From assembly GCF_003024525.3 (NCBI RefSeq), contig NZ_CP035934.2:1240001-1304000 (forward strand): a stretch of DNA of 64,000 nt, in the 5' to 3' direction. The translations under genes and the position numbers were made by a program. The notes beneath the pieces were generated by a model. That model made no database searches. It was not told where the DNA came from and worked only from the letters and a program-made list of their open reading frames with translations. Each line of letters opens with the position of its first letter. The first letter of the stretch is position 1. This stretch comes from Acinetobacter cumulans. Lineage in GTDB: Bacteria > Pseudomonadota > Gammaproteobacteria > Pseudomonadales > Moraxellaceae. Of the stretch, positions 1 through 8,023 are shown in pieces.

Positions 1-2
1 GG

Positions 3-1307
3 GATGGTAATCAATGGAAAAGTGCTCAAGGTCGACAAGCCATGAAGCATTGGTGGTTATCCGTATTGGAAAAAGATCGGGAAGGCGAGCCATTATTACG
101 ATTGGTTATGGTACTACGTACTGTACTTGCGGATTTAGAGCGCTATCCTGCGCCTATAGATGTGGTGAAGGTGATGAGAGATGTCTTGGAGGATTTGATT
201 CGAACAGATGAATGGGGGGAGCAAACTGATGTTGATATCTTACTGGCATTAATCTCTGGGGATGCAAAAACCTTAGCAAAAATCGCTATGCGAGAGTATA
301 AGAACGTAGTGCAACTGGTGCTGGAAGCTAATTTTCCTAAAAAACTTCTCATTATTCATGATGCAAATATTGAATGGTTAAGCTTATGGATTCAATCGAG
401 TAAAAAGCAACGTCAGATATTTCGTCAGCCATTAAATGCACTGTTAAATAAGAGTCTGCCGTTGGAGCAGCAATGTAAATTGGCTTCGAGTATCTTAAAT
501 CACAATTTTTTCTCTTTAAAAAATGAGTCATTAGAACAAAAAGTGAAAGATTATCCTGAGCTCGTCGCTTGGTTGTCAGCATGTGCAAGAAATACTGAAT
601 TTAAATTGCAACTGACAAGCGAGGAAAGACAAAGGTTGGGCTGTTGGATTGGGTTTGGTAACTATGAATCATTGCGTCAAATTTTAGTAGAAATTGCGCA
701 AAATAAGGCTGATGAAGGAGATTTGTCTAAAACAACCAATCGTTATATTTTTTGGAAAAATTATCAAGCTTTGTTTCAGGAAGCATGGTTATTATTACCT
801 CATGAATTTTTCGTTAAAAATAAAACTGATTTATCCAATGTGAAAGAACTGCAAGGTGCAGATTATCCAGTGGTGGTTTTAAAAATACAGAATTATTTTG
901 TATTTCAATATTTTTTAGGCACGGCAGCTAATAATGATTTATTGATGACAGATGATATACATCAAGTTGAACAAATTCTAAATCAAAGGTTGGTTTTAGA
1001 TAATCAGTTAAAGCAGATGAATCTTGTATTAATTCATGATCATTTATTTAAATGGCAAAGTGATTTAGCCTACACGTTAGATCAGCATTTTAAAATTCAA
1101 GCAAAAGACCAAAGAGTTTACTTTGCAGAAGGGCAAAATAATTATAGTTATTATTTAACAGAAGTACAGAAGTCTGAATTTAAAGATGTGCGCAAACAAT
1201 GGAAGAATTTACCTCAATGGGTAAAACATAATTTAAAAAATAAATATCCTTCACATATTTATCAAAAAGCAGCTTTAACAGCACAGCGTTATGATCTTTT
1301 GAGCTAA
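3..1307 (+). CDS. EH-signature (ZorC-like) protein, 5' end outside the window
   Basis: The reading frame is open to the first bases of the window, with no stop before the Met codon at 42, so the gene very probably begins upstream and 434 codons are visible. The middle and C-terminal part looks like an EH-signature domain as found in ZorC of type I Zorya anti-phage systems: an FW-x-x-Y segment (RYIFWKNYQ), a hydrophobic strand pair (VVVLKIQNYFVFQYF) and a histidine/tryptophan segment (IHDHLFKWQSDL). The strand usually carrying the signature glutamate reads FQYF here, so that residue may be replaced by Gln. No zorD-like helicase follows; an IS66 remnant does. The family call rests on pattern memory only. 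It could instead be another EH-signature protein, for example of a TerY-P type system. Confidence 0.5.
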   Translation, partial: DGNQWKSAQGRQAMKHWWLSVLEKDREGEPLLRLVMVLRTVLADLERYPAPIDVVKVMRDVLEDLIRTDEWGEQTDVDILLALISGDAKTLAKIAMREYKNVVQLVLEANFPKKLLIIHDANIEWLSLWIQSSKKQRQIFRQPLNALLNKSLPLEQQCKLASSILNHNFFSLKNESLEQKVKDYPELVAWLSACARNTEFKLQLTSEERQRLGCWIGFGNYESLRQILVEIAQNKADEGDLSKTTNRYIFWKNYQALFQEAWLLLPHEFFVKNKTDLSNVKELQGADYPVVVLKIQNYFVFQYFLGTAANNDLLMTDDIHQVEQILNQRLVLDNQLKQMNLVLIHDHLFKWQSDLAYTLDQHFKIQAKDQRVYFAEGQNNYSYYLTEVQKSEFKDVRKQWKNLPQWVKHNLKNKYPSHIYQKAALTAQRYDLLS

Positions 1308-1352
1308 AAAAGAACATACTGAGGTTTGACTGCTCGCCCATGGTTTTTCAAA

Positions 1353-1378
1353 AGAGGAACCTTTACTGAGGTTCCTCT
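1353..1378. terminator. Hairpin after the EH-signature gene
   Basis: A perfect 9-bp stem (AGAGGAACC / GGTTCCTCT) with an 8-nt loop lies 46 bases after the stop codon. No T-run follows, so it is at best a weak intrinsic terminator; it may also belong to the adjoining IS66 debris. Confidence 0.4.
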
Positions 1379-1435
1379 ATACTACTCCGTATTGAGCATG
1401 AACCTGTATCAATCCAATACGCTTGTGGATGCTAA

Positions 1436-1926
1436 CTCCGTTGTATCAGTGAAGATATTAGTGAAAAACTGAATTTCAGACCGGCACAGGTTCTATAAGA
1501 AACAGCATGTACGTGGCAAATGGGCCAGCGCAACAACGCTACGAATACCGACAACAACATAGTCAACCGGTGATACAACGGCTATATGAGTGGCTCAACC
1601 AATATCAACTGACGGTGCCATCGAGTTCTCCAACCGCTCAGGCGATCAACTACAGTCTAAAACGTTGGCAGGCACTTTGTCGTTATCTGGATGATGGTAA
1701 TCTACCGATTGACAATAACAGGATCGAAAACCAGATGCGTCCTTGGGCTTTGGGGCGAAAGAACTGGCTGTTTGCTGGCTCAACTGCCAATATTATGACT
1801 TTAATCCAGTCAGCAAAACTGAATGGCTTGGATTCATATGTCTATTTAAGTGATGTGTTGAAAAGGCTGCCGACACATAAAGTGACTCAGATTGAAGAAT
1901 TATTGCCACACTGCTGGAAACCCTAA
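1436..1926 (+). pseudogene. IS66 family transposase TnpC, heavily deleted
   Basis: Two pieces of one IS66 TnpC are present. Bases 1436-1495 translate to LRCISEDISEKLNF and on to RPAQVL, which matches the LRQIGEDVSEKLD...PAQ segment just before the zinc-binding part of TnpC, and end at TAA. In another frame, 1507-1926 (139 codons) gives the C-terminal catalytic part with NYSLKRWQALCRYLDDG, the DNNRIEN motif and RPWALGRKNWLFAGS. The whole central domain is missing between them. A further short in-frame loss is visible after FAGS: the usual LRxGxRA stretch before ANIMTLIQSAKLNG is gone. The element cannot encode a working transposase. Confidence 0.85.
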
Positions 1927-1941
1927 TCCCATTAAAACATA

Positions 1942-1966
1942 GCGATGGGGTTCAGCAGATGCTTAC
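1942..1966. repeat. Right terminal inverted repeat of the IS66 remnant
   Basis: Read on the minus strand it starts GTAAGCATCTGCTGAACCCC, with the GTAA tip typical of IS66-family ends. It lies 16 bases after the tnpC stop, where the right end is expected. The last base of the element is about 1966. Confidence 0.65.
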
Positions 1967-1990
1967 CAATTAAGTAGAATATAAATAGTA

Positions 1991-2377
1991 CTATTGATAT
2001 TTTAACTCGTTAAAGTTTAATTTTGGGTCTGCAAACCACATAATAATTTCATTAGGCTTATCAATAAGCTGAATGCCTGCACGTACTTTACCATCATGCT
2101 CATATAAGATAACTTCACCTACAAAATATACTTTTCTGTTGTGTACATTAACATCTAAAATCATATATTGAGGAATAGATGATTTTTTTAAGTTTATATG
2201 ATTACATATAGTTTTTTGTTTCCCAGCTTCTTTTTTATAGACTCTAATTGTTGTTAAGGTTATATAGTCTTGCGATTCTGTATGTTTATATCGGCCAGTA
2301 AATGTAATTGGATATTCTTCACTTGTAGACCCTAACTCCATAAGTTGCGTTCTAATATAATTTTTTTCAAATTTCAT
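1991..2377 (-). CDS. Hypothetical protein, soluble, unknown family
   Basis: About 128 residues from ATG at 2377; an in-frame ATG at 2446 would add 23 residues. Neither start has a convincing Shine-Dalgarno sequence. The protein has no signal peptide or membrane segment and looks rich in beta strands (ITFTGRYK, YITLTTIRVYKK, KVYFVGEVILYEHDGKVRAGIQLI). I do not recognise a family. It sits between the IS66 remnant and a Fic gene on the same strand (gap about 90 bp), in a region of accessory genes, so it may be part of the same acquired segment. Confidence 0.55.
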   Translation of the reverse strand: MKFEKNYIRTQLMELGSTSEEYPITFTGRYKHTESQDYITLTTIRVYKKEAGKQKTICNHINLKKSSIPQYMILDVNVHNRKVYFVGEVILYEHDGKVRAGIQLIDKPNEIIMWFADPKLNFNELKYQ

Positions 2378-2469
2378 ATGTATTGTGCGTGTTTTGTAAG
2401 AAGTACTATTCGTAATTATATAATGTACAAGCCCTCTTTTTCTCATCTAAAATATTGAGTGTGGGAAAT

Positions 2470-3201
2470 TCAAATTCCTAAAATGACCTGATACGGTTTA
2501 AATCCTTCTAGTACAGCATCTGCGACCAATTGAATAAAAAGTTCAGTCTTTCCATAAGCCATCCATTGATCCAAAGCCTCATAATAAGCCAATCGATTTT
2601 CAACTGTGATCACACAAGGTGGATAACCAGCTTTCATCAATTCTAAATTCATCAAGAGACGTGATGTGCGACCATTGCCATCAATAAACGGATGAATACC
2701 TACAAAATCAGCATGTACTTTAGCTGCACGTTCAATGGGATGAAGTTTATGTGCTTCCAAGTTATACCAATCGATAAGTTGAGCCATCTTGTCATTCAAT
2801 AATGTATAGTCGGGCGGGGTAGTCGTAGCACCTGAAATCAATACGTTTTGCTGGCGATAACGTCCTGCATTGTCATCATCAATATTTTTTAGAATGAGCT
2901 GATGGATATTTCGAATCTGCCATTCAGAAAAAGGCTCTTCTTTGCGAATAATGTCTTCAACATAGTAGATAGCATTTCTATGGTTGATTGCCTCGAAATG
3001 TTCTCGTAATGCTTTTCCACCAACAGTTATGCCTTCCAAAACAACTTTTGTTTCTAGTAATGTCAGTGTATTGCCTTCGATTGCATTTGAGTGGTATGTC
3101 CAACGGACAATAAGATCTTCTTGTAGATTCTTTACAATAGTTGGAGGAAGAGGACGATGCTGATCTAATTTTCTTTTTAAAGCATCAATATTCTCAAACA
3201 T
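2470..3201 (-). CDS. Fic/DOC family protein, class II (copy 1)
   Basis: This 243-residue protein has a complete Fic active-site loop, HPFIDGNGRTSR (His170 to Arg181), so it should transfer AMP or another nucleotide phosphate from a nucleotide to a target protein hydroxyl. The N-terminal part carries SNAIEGN at residues 38-44, fitting the inhibitory (S/T)xxxE(G/N) motif of class II Fic proteins, whose Glu42 would self-inhibit ATP binding. No separate antitoxin gene is adjacent, as expected for a self-inhibited enzyme. A nearly identical copy lies at 16999-17730 in the same orientation. The target is unknown. Confidence 0.9.
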   Translation of the reverse strand: MFENIDALKRKLDQHRPLPPTIVKNLQEDLIVRWTYHSNAIEGNTLTLLETKVVLEGITVGGKALREHFEAINHRNAIYYVEDIIRKEEPFSEWQIRNIHQLILKNIDDDNAGRYRQQNVLISGATTTPPDYTLLNDKMAQLIDWYNLEAHKLHPIERAAKVHADFVGIHPFIDGNGRTSRLLMNLELMKAGYPPCVITVENRLAYYEALDQWMAYGKTELFIQLVADAVLEGFKPYQVILGI

Positions 3202-3261
3202 AACCTTGTCCCTGCAGTCGTATTCTTAAATGATACATGAAAAAAAGAATTATAAAAAAGT

Positions 3262-3280
3262 AATGATATAACATTTCATT
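3262..3280. promoter_or_regulatory. Dyad upstream of fic copy 1
   Basis: AATGATA-N5-TTTCATT lies 61 bases upstream of the fic start. The equivalent place upstream of the second fic gene (17787-17805) holds the perfect form AATGATA-N5-TATCATT. Conservation of a dyad at the same distance suggests a shared operator or promoter element. Confidence 0.35.
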
Positions 3281-3317
3281 TAATGTTTAATGCATACGTG
3301 TTAAAATCAGTACCCAA

Positions 3318-3399
3318 GTTCAAATCCTTAAGGTGGATTTGAACAAAATTAGTTTTAGTATTCAATGCACTAAATCTAATTTGGGTACATATTGGGTAC
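3318..3399. repeat. Att-like repeat, copy A
   Basis: A 10-bp perfect inverted repeat (GTTCAAATCC, 7-nt loop, GGATTTGAAC) is followed by CACTAAATCTAAT (3368-3380) and then by two direct repeats of TTGGGTAC (3381-3388 and 3392-3399); the inverse GTACCCAA lies at 3310-3317. Related sequences occur at 7031-7074 and 17849-17928. The layout of core plus spaced direct repeats resembles tyrosine-recombinase attachment sites, and the stem resembles a tRNA T-arm, but no integrase gene is present. The repeat is seen; its role is inferred. Confidence 0.45.
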
Positions 3400-3758
3400 A
3401 GAATCTTAGGGGTTTTAAATTTTCTTTTAAGAATTAGCGGTTTAGGGTTTGAGTTCAATTGACGCCATCACAGCTACTTTACTAAATATGGCTATGTATT
3501 ACGTTATTGATAGCTGGAATGTTAAAGTCTAAAACGTGTTATTATTTTATATAAAATTATGAAATATATAGAAATATAGGTTTATTTTTTGTTTGTTTTT
3601 TTAATCAAAATTATGAAAAAACTATAACAGTAAGAGAAAATAATTTAATAAAAATGGTGTGCTTTTTTAATTTGGTGTGTTGTAACTAAATTTTCATATA
3701 TATTTAACTAGACATTAATTATTCAATTCAAAAACTTTTCTTAAATCTGGCTTGGAGA

Positions 3759-4991
3759 ATGGAATTGCTTGTTACCCGTTATAAGCCTTGGATCATGATC
3801 ATACTACTGGTTTTGCTCGTCAGTTTTGCTATATATCGCTGGTGGCAAGGACCATTGTTACCTAGTTATGAAGTCGTATCTAGTCCATTGATTCAGACAG
3901 TTGTTGCTTCAGGACGGGTAGAGAAAGTATCTCGGACTCAGATTGGTAGTGAAATTACAGGGGTTGTTCTTGAGCGCTTGGTTCAAGAGGGAGATCGGGT
4001 CTCTCGAGGGGATGTTCTTTTAGTACTGAAATCTGATGAAATTTCAGCGCAGGTGCGGCAGGCAGAAGCTGAATTAAAGGAACTCGCAACCACTAGACGT
4101 CCGCAAGCAGAATTCGATTTAGCGAATGCCAAAGTGAAATTAGAACAGGCTCAAAGAGAGGCGGTACGCAGACGAAATACCGAATTAGGAATATTATCAG
4201 CAGAGGAAAGGGAGAAATCGATAGAGGCAGAAAAATTCGCCCGTAATAATTTGGAATCAGCTCGATTAAAAGTTGCTTCACTTGCCCCAAATAAAGTTGA
4301 AGAGACAAAATTACGCGAACGACTCGCTGCACTTCAAGCGCAACTTGCCAAGACCAAAATTCGTGCAGAAGTTTCGGGTATTATTTTAACGCGTAATGTT
4401 GAGCCAGGGGATCTGGTACAACCGAGTCAGACTCTCTTCACTATTGCACTGGATGGTGCGACTGAAATACGAGTGCCATTTGATGAACGAAATTTACCAC
4501 TGTTGGCTTTACAACAAAAAGCCGCAGTGATTGCAGATGCCTATCCAAATCAATCTTTTCCTGCCCATATTAATTTTATTGCTCCAAGTATTGATGCTCA
4601 ACGTGGCACAGTAGACGTCCGATTAACAGTTGATCCAGTCCCAGGTTTTCTGCGTCAAGACATGACGGTATCGGTAAATGTTGAAACCAACAAGCGCGAG
4701 CGAACCTTGGTCATTCCAAATGATGCTTTAAGCAGTATAAGTGGCAACAAGGCTATGGTCATTTTAGTAAGAGATAGAAAAATTCAACGTCATCCTATCA
4801 CACTGGGTTTACGTGGTTTGGTCATGTCTGAAGTTGTAGCTGGATTGAAAGAAGGTGATCACGTCCTTACCGATGCAGAATCAGTGCTTAAAGATGGAAC
4901 TCGTGTCCGAATAGAGAAAACTAAACCTGTTTTCCAGAGTCAAACGGATCAGAAAAATAGCAAAAATGAATTACCGGTGAAATTCGATTGA
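3759..4991 (+). CDS. ABC/RND-type efflux periplasmic adaptor (HlyD/MacA-like)
   Basis: A 410-residue membrane-fusion protein. It has one N-terminal membrane anchor (about residues 13-30), a barrel-sandwich half (VVASGRVEKVSRTQIGSEITG), a long helical hairpin (about residues 85-195) and the second sandwich half (ISGIILTRNVEPGDLV-like). It would link the inner-membrane permease to an outer-membrane channel. The following permease and ATPase overlap it in one operon, giving a MacAB-like three-protein pump; the substrate is unknown and no outer-membrane factor is encoded. Start: GGAG at 3754-3757 is only 1 nt from this ATG but 7 nt from an in-frame TTG at 3765, so TTG may be the true start. Confidence 0.88.
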   Translation: MELLVTRYKPWIMIILLVLLVSFAIYRWWQGPLLPSYEVVSSPLIQTVVASGRVEKVSRTQIGSEITGVVLERLVQEGDRVSRGDVLLVLKSDEISAQVRQAEAELKELATTRRPQAEFDLANAKVKLEQAQREAVRRRNTELGILSAEEREKSIEAEKFARNNLESARLKVASLAPNKVEETKLRERLAALQAQLAKTKIRAEVSGIILTRNVEPGDLVQPSQTLFTIALDGATEIRVPFDERNLPLLALQQKAAVIADAYPNQSFPAHINFIAPSIDAQRGTVDVRLTVDPVPGFLRQDMTVSVNVETNKRERTLVIPNDALSSISGNKAMVILVRDRKIQRHPITLGLRGLVMSEVVAGLKEGDHVLTDAESVLKDGTRVRIEKTKPVFQSQTDQKNSKNELPVKFD

Positions 4992-6211
4992 AAAACTTTT
5001 TTAGGCGACTTTGGACCGAGTGGACCATCGCAATCAGTTTTTTGCGAGAGGGTCGCACACAGTCGATGATGATTACCATTGGCGTCGCGGTGGGGGTAGC
5101 CGTCATTGTGTTCATTAGCGCCTTAATTCAGGGTTTACAATCGAATATTGTAGAAAGAACTTTAGGGACACAGGCGCATATTCGTTTGCTCTCACCAGAT
5201 GAGGTGAATCGTATTGTGCCACCAGCAGCAGGAACACTTCAGTTGTTACAAGAAGATAAGCGTGCACAACGCTTACGTTCTATTAATAATTGGCAGCAGA
5301 TTACTGGGACTTTAGATCATTTACCGGTGTTGACTGCGGTTTCTCCTGTGGTCTCAGGTCCTGCATTTGTACAGCGCGGAGATGCGATTCAATCTATTGC
5401 ATTGGTTGGTATCAACCTTGAACGTTATCAACAGATTATTCCGTTGAAGCAATATATGGTGAGTGGTGAATTACAGGTCAGTGCGGATAATGTATTAATT
5501 GGGCGTCAATTAGCCAAAGATTTGGGTGTGCAAGTTGGGAGCAAATTAAGATTAGATACCGGGCAACAGAAAAATGCAGTTGTGAACATCTCTGGAATAT
5601 TTGAATTGGGTGTGCGTGAATTGGATGCGCGCTATGTCTATCTGGATTTGAAACAGGCGCAATCTTTACTTAATTTGCCGGGTGGGGTCACCGTGATTGA
5701 TCTGACGATCCAAGATATTTTTCAGGCGGATCAAGTTGCCTCACAAGTTGGACGCCTAACTGGCTTAAAAGCAGAAAGCTGGATTGAAACCAATGCTCAA
5801 TTAATGAATGCGATTACCGCTCAAAGTCTTTCGACCAACATGATTATTGTTTTTGTAGGGATTTCAGTCGCTTTTGGCATTGCCAGTGTGATGTCGGTGA
5901 GTGTGGTGCAACGAACTCGGGAAATCGGTATTTTACGTGCGACGGGGGCGACACAAGCACAAATTTTAAGAGTTTTCTTGTTTCAGGGAGCAATTTTTGG
6001 TCTGCTTGGTTCGATGCTTGGTAGTGTAGTCAGTTATGGTTTGATCTGGGGATTTAATCAGTTTGGTCCCGGCTTGTTTTATATTTCGATTTCAATCAAG
6101 CTTATCTTGTCGGCATTATTCTTGGCGACAGTGACAGGTATTTTGGCTGCTGCAATACCATCTCGTCGGGCTGCTGCACTTGATCCTGTGGAGGCAATTC
6201 GTCATGTTTGA
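4988..6211 (+). CDS. ABC transporter permease, MacB/FtsX-like
   Basis: 407 residues from a TTG start that overlaps the adaptor's TGA by four bases, with GGTGA about 7 bases upstream. Topology is that of the MacB_PCD-FtsX family: one N-terminal membrane helix (MMITIGVAVGVAVIVFISAL), a large periplasmic domain (about residues 50-265) and three C-terminal helices with the conserved QRTREIGILRATGATQAQI loop. The C-terminus ends RRAAALDPVEAIRHV, typical for the family. It lacks a fused ATPase, so it needs the separate ATP-binding protein that follows. It probably drives mechanotransmission-type export. Confidence 0.9.
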   Translation: MKNFFRRLWTEWTIAISFLREGRTQSMMITIGVAVGVAVIVFISALIQGLQSNIVERTLGTQAHIRLLSPDEVNRIVPPAAGTLQLLQEDKRAQRLRSINNWQQITGTLDHLPVLTAVSPVVSGPAFVQRGDAIQSIALVGINLERYQQIIPLKQYMVSGELQVSADNVLIGRQLAKDLGVQVGSKLRLDTGQQKNAVVNISGIFELGVRELDARYVYLDLKQAQSLLNLPGGVTVIDLTIQDIFQADQVASQVGRLTGLKAESWIETNAQLMNAITAQSLSTNMIIVFVGISVAFGIASVMSVSVVQRTREIGILRATGATQAQILRVFLFQGAIFGLLGSMLGSVVSYGLIWGFNQFGPGLFYISISIKLILSALFLATVTGILAAAIPSRRAAALDPVEAIRHV

Positions 6212-6917
6212 TCCATCTCAGGAAGTACTGCGTTTAGAAGCATTGCGAAAGTCTTACAATGTTGGGCAGCCTAATGAAGTGGAGGTATTACATGGAATTG
6301 ACCTGTGTATTCAACGGAATGACTTTGCTGCATTAATTGGTCCTTCTGGTTCAGGCAAAAGTACTTTACTGAATATTCTCGGCTTATTAGATCAGCCTAG
6401 TCGTGGTGAGTTGTACTTGTTGGGGCAGGCTACAAGCCGTATGGATGATACGGCTCGGACAGCATTACGAGGCAATAGTATAGGTTTTGTGTTTCAGTTC
6501 CATCATCTTATACAGGCTTTTACTGCCTTACATAATGTACTCATGCCATTAATGCTGAAGCAAGGTAAGCCAGATCAATCTGCGTTGCAATATGCCCATG
6601 AATTATTGGCCGCTGTAGGGTTAGATAAGTTCGCTGACCGTAAACCCAATGAGCTTTCTGGAGGGCAGCAGCAACGCGTAGCGATTGCACGTGCACTGAT
6701 TACTCAGCCTGCACTATTGTTGGCCGATGAACCGACAGGTAATCTGGATACTCAAACTGCTGCGGAAATGTTTGAATTATTTCGTAAAGTACATCGCGAA
6801 CATGACTGTGCAGTCTTATTGGTGACTCATGATCCTAGATTATCGGCGACCTGTGATCGAACCATTAATTTGGTGGATGGGAGAATTCAGAGTGATTCCA
6901 AACACGAGATGGAATGA
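6204..6917 (+). CDS. ABC transporter ATP-binding protein (MacB/LolD type)
   Basis: 237 residues from ATG 6204, which overlaps the permease stop by 8 bases and has GGAGG about 10 bases upstream; an ATG at 6180 would force a longer overlap and is less likely. Walker A is GPSGSGKST (46-54), the signature is LSGGQQQR (151-158), Walker B is LLLADEPTGNLD (171-182), and the H-loop is in LLVTHDPR. It energises the permease encoded immediately upstream. Confidence 0.92.
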   Translation: MFDPSQEVLRLEALRKSYNVGQPNEVEVLHGIDLCIQRNDFAALIGPSGSGKSTLLNILGLLDQPSRGELYLLGQATSRMDDTARTALRGNSIGFVFQFHHLIQAFTALHNVLMPLMLKQGKPDQSALQYAHELLAAVGLDKFADRKPNELSGGQQQRVAIARALITQPALLLADEPTGNLDTQTAAEMFELFRKVHREHDCAVLLVTHDPRLSATCDRTINLVDGRIQSDSKHEME

Positions 6918-7173
6918 GCCGGAATGTAGATCACTCTTCTGGTAAAAGCAGTTCAAAACATTGAGTAGACCTCAAAATTCTAGCACGATATAAGAACAAA
7001 CTTGTAAATCGATAAATTATAACCCTGTGTAATTTGAATAAAATATTTTTCAGATTTAGTTCACTAAATCTAATCTAGAGAAAAAATGAGTACAAGATTT
7101 TTCCATATTAAGAGTATTAAAAAAACAAAGGTTTACTGCTTCTGATCATTTCTTTTTGGCTGTACTAAGCGGA
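6918..7173. other. Gap between the efflux operon and the sulfide cluster
   Basis: About 256 bases between the convergent ATPase and repressor genes. It contains the att-like copy B, which itself includes an 8-bp inverted repeat (AGATTTAG / CTAAATCT at 7052-7071). No clear U-rich terminator for the ATPase operon was found. Confidence 0.4.
7031..7074. repeat. Att-like repeat, copy B
   Basis: It carries TTTGAATAAAAT, a 17-nt spacer and CACTAAATCTAAT (7062-7074). This is the same order and spacing as in the repeats upstream of the two fic genes (TTTGAACAAAAT and TTTGAACAAGAT, followed by CACTAAATCTAAT and CACTAAATCTGAT). The T-arm-like left stem of the other copies is not kept. It lies in the gap between the efflux operon and the sulfide cluster, so it marks a module boundary. 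Confidence 0.4.
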
Positions 7174-7485
7174 TTAATTCGCACAATACAGCTCGTACAG
7201 CTTTTGCATCAAACTTAAGACCTTGGGATCACTCAGACGATAGAAAATCTGTTTACCCTCACGTCGTGTGCTGACCATGTCAGCCTTACGTAGGACAGTC
7301 AGTTGTTGTGAAAGTGTAGGTTGATGAATGTCAGTGGATTCTTCAATTTCCTGAACATTCATTTCCCCATCCACCAGGACACATAAGATTTTCAGGCGAT
7401 CAGGATTGGCCAAAACTTTCAGGCATTGGCTGACGAAATCGACTTGAGAAAAATCAATTTTGGCATTTTCAGCAATCATATCCAT
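7174..7485 (-). CDS. bigR: ArsR-family repressor, BigR/SqrR-like sulfide sensor
   Basis: 103 residues. The start at 7485 is chosen because GAGGA lies 5 bases upstream; a GTG at 7497 would add four residues. It is a winged-helix ArsR protein (recognition helix around HQPTLSQQLTVLR). Cysteines occur at 35 (KILCVL) and 101 (LYELYC), matching the two redox cysteines that form a polysulfide bridge in BigR/SqrR repressors; a third is at 21. The CVCDL arsenic site of arsenic-type ArsR is absent. It is divergent from the YeeE/YedE, persulfide dioxygenase and rhodanese genes, and the AT-rich dyad at 7567-7588 is its likely operator. The sulfide-sensor role is inferred from the cysteines and neighbours. 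Confidence 0.85.
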   Translation of the reverse strand: MDMIAENAKIDFSQVDFVSQCLKVLANPDRLKILCVLVDGEMNVQEIEESTDIHQPTLSQQLTVLRKADMVSTRREGKQIFYRLSDPKVLSLMQKLYELYCAN

Positions 7486-7566
7486 AAATGTCCTCACAAC
7501 TTTTGATGTAGCCCGTGCAGTTTACATAATTTACCATAAAACTGCTTGATTAATATTTTTAATTAT

Positions 7567-7588
7567 ATAATATAAAAAAGTATATTAT
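7567..7588. promoter_or_regulatory. Putative BigR operator
   Basis: A perfect inverted repeat ATAATATA-N6-TATATTAT lies between the divergent repressor gene and the transport operon, 17 bases before the first transporter start. Position and symmetry fit an ArsR-family dimer site controlling both directions. Confidence 0.5.
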
Positions 7589-7605
7589 GTAGGGATTAAT
7601 TCATC

Positions 7606-8022
7606 ATGCATGACTTCCTCATCGCATTTATTGGCGGTTTAATGCTCGGGCTTTCCGTGGTTGGCTATCTTTACGTCAATGGCCGTATTGCAGGAATCAG
7701 TGGTTTGATTGGGCAAGTATTAAACTCAAAAACCATGTTTAAAACACCTGCAATCTGGTTTTTATCAGGCTTGATTCTCACACCGTTTATTTATGGTCTG
7801 TTTGTACAATCTGAAATCGAATTGAATGCCAGCCCACTGATGATGATTGTGGCAGGTCTGCTGGTGGGTTTTGGGACGCGCTTAGGTTCGGGCTGTACCA
7901 GTGGTCACGGAATTTGTGGCATCAGTCGCATGTCTAAACGTTCTTTCATCGCGACCATGACTTTCATGTTTGCAGGTTTTGTCGCTGTTTATATTATCCG
8001 TCATATCACAGGAGCATTCTAA
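7606..8022 (+). CDS. YeeE/YedE family half-transporter (PmpA-like)
   Basis: A 138-residue membrane protein with about four helices and the family motif GSGCTSGHGICG, whose cysteine is central to thiosulfate/persulfide-type sulfur handling in the family. TAGGGA precedes the start by about 10 bases. It pairs with the next gene, which encodes a second half with its own cysteine motif. Together they correspond to the PmpAB-type sulfur-compound transporters found with BigR and persulfide dioxygenase. The direction of transport is not shown by the sequence. Confidence 0.87.
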   Translation: MHDFLIAFIGGLMLGLSVVGYLYVNGRIAGISGLIGQVLNSKTMFKTPAIWFLSGLILTPFIYGLFVQSEIELNASPLMMIVAGLLVGFGTRLGSGCTSGHGICGISRMSKRSFIATMTFMFAGFVAVYIIRHITGAF

Positions 8023-8023
8023 A

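Larger units (their letters stand above)
1436..1966 (+). mobile_element. IS66-family insertion sequence remnant
   Basis: This comprises the tnpC fragments plus the right terminal inverted repeat. The accessory genes tnpA/tnpB and a recognisable left end are absent between the EH-signature gene and the fragment, so the left part of the element is lost. Confidence 0.75.
3202..3758. other. Intergenic gap between fic and the ABC efflux operon
   Basis: About 550 bases, very AT-rich especially after 3480, with no convincing open reading frame. It contains the fic dyad, the att-like repeat and presumably the promoter of the rightward efflux operon. Nothing else is recognised. Confidence 0.5.

Noticed and set aside
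1..3201. Complete Zorya system
   Set aside because: Only one candidate gene lies within the window, and it is cut at the edge; no zorD-like helicase follows.
3315..3345. tRNA gene suggested by GTTCAAATCC
   Set aside because: Only the T-arm-like stem is present; no acceptor, D or anticodon stem can be built around it. It is treated as an inverted repeat.
3276..3458. 60-codon leftward frame upstream of fic copy 1
   Set aside because: It lies in the att-like repeat, has no ribosome-binding site and no family match.
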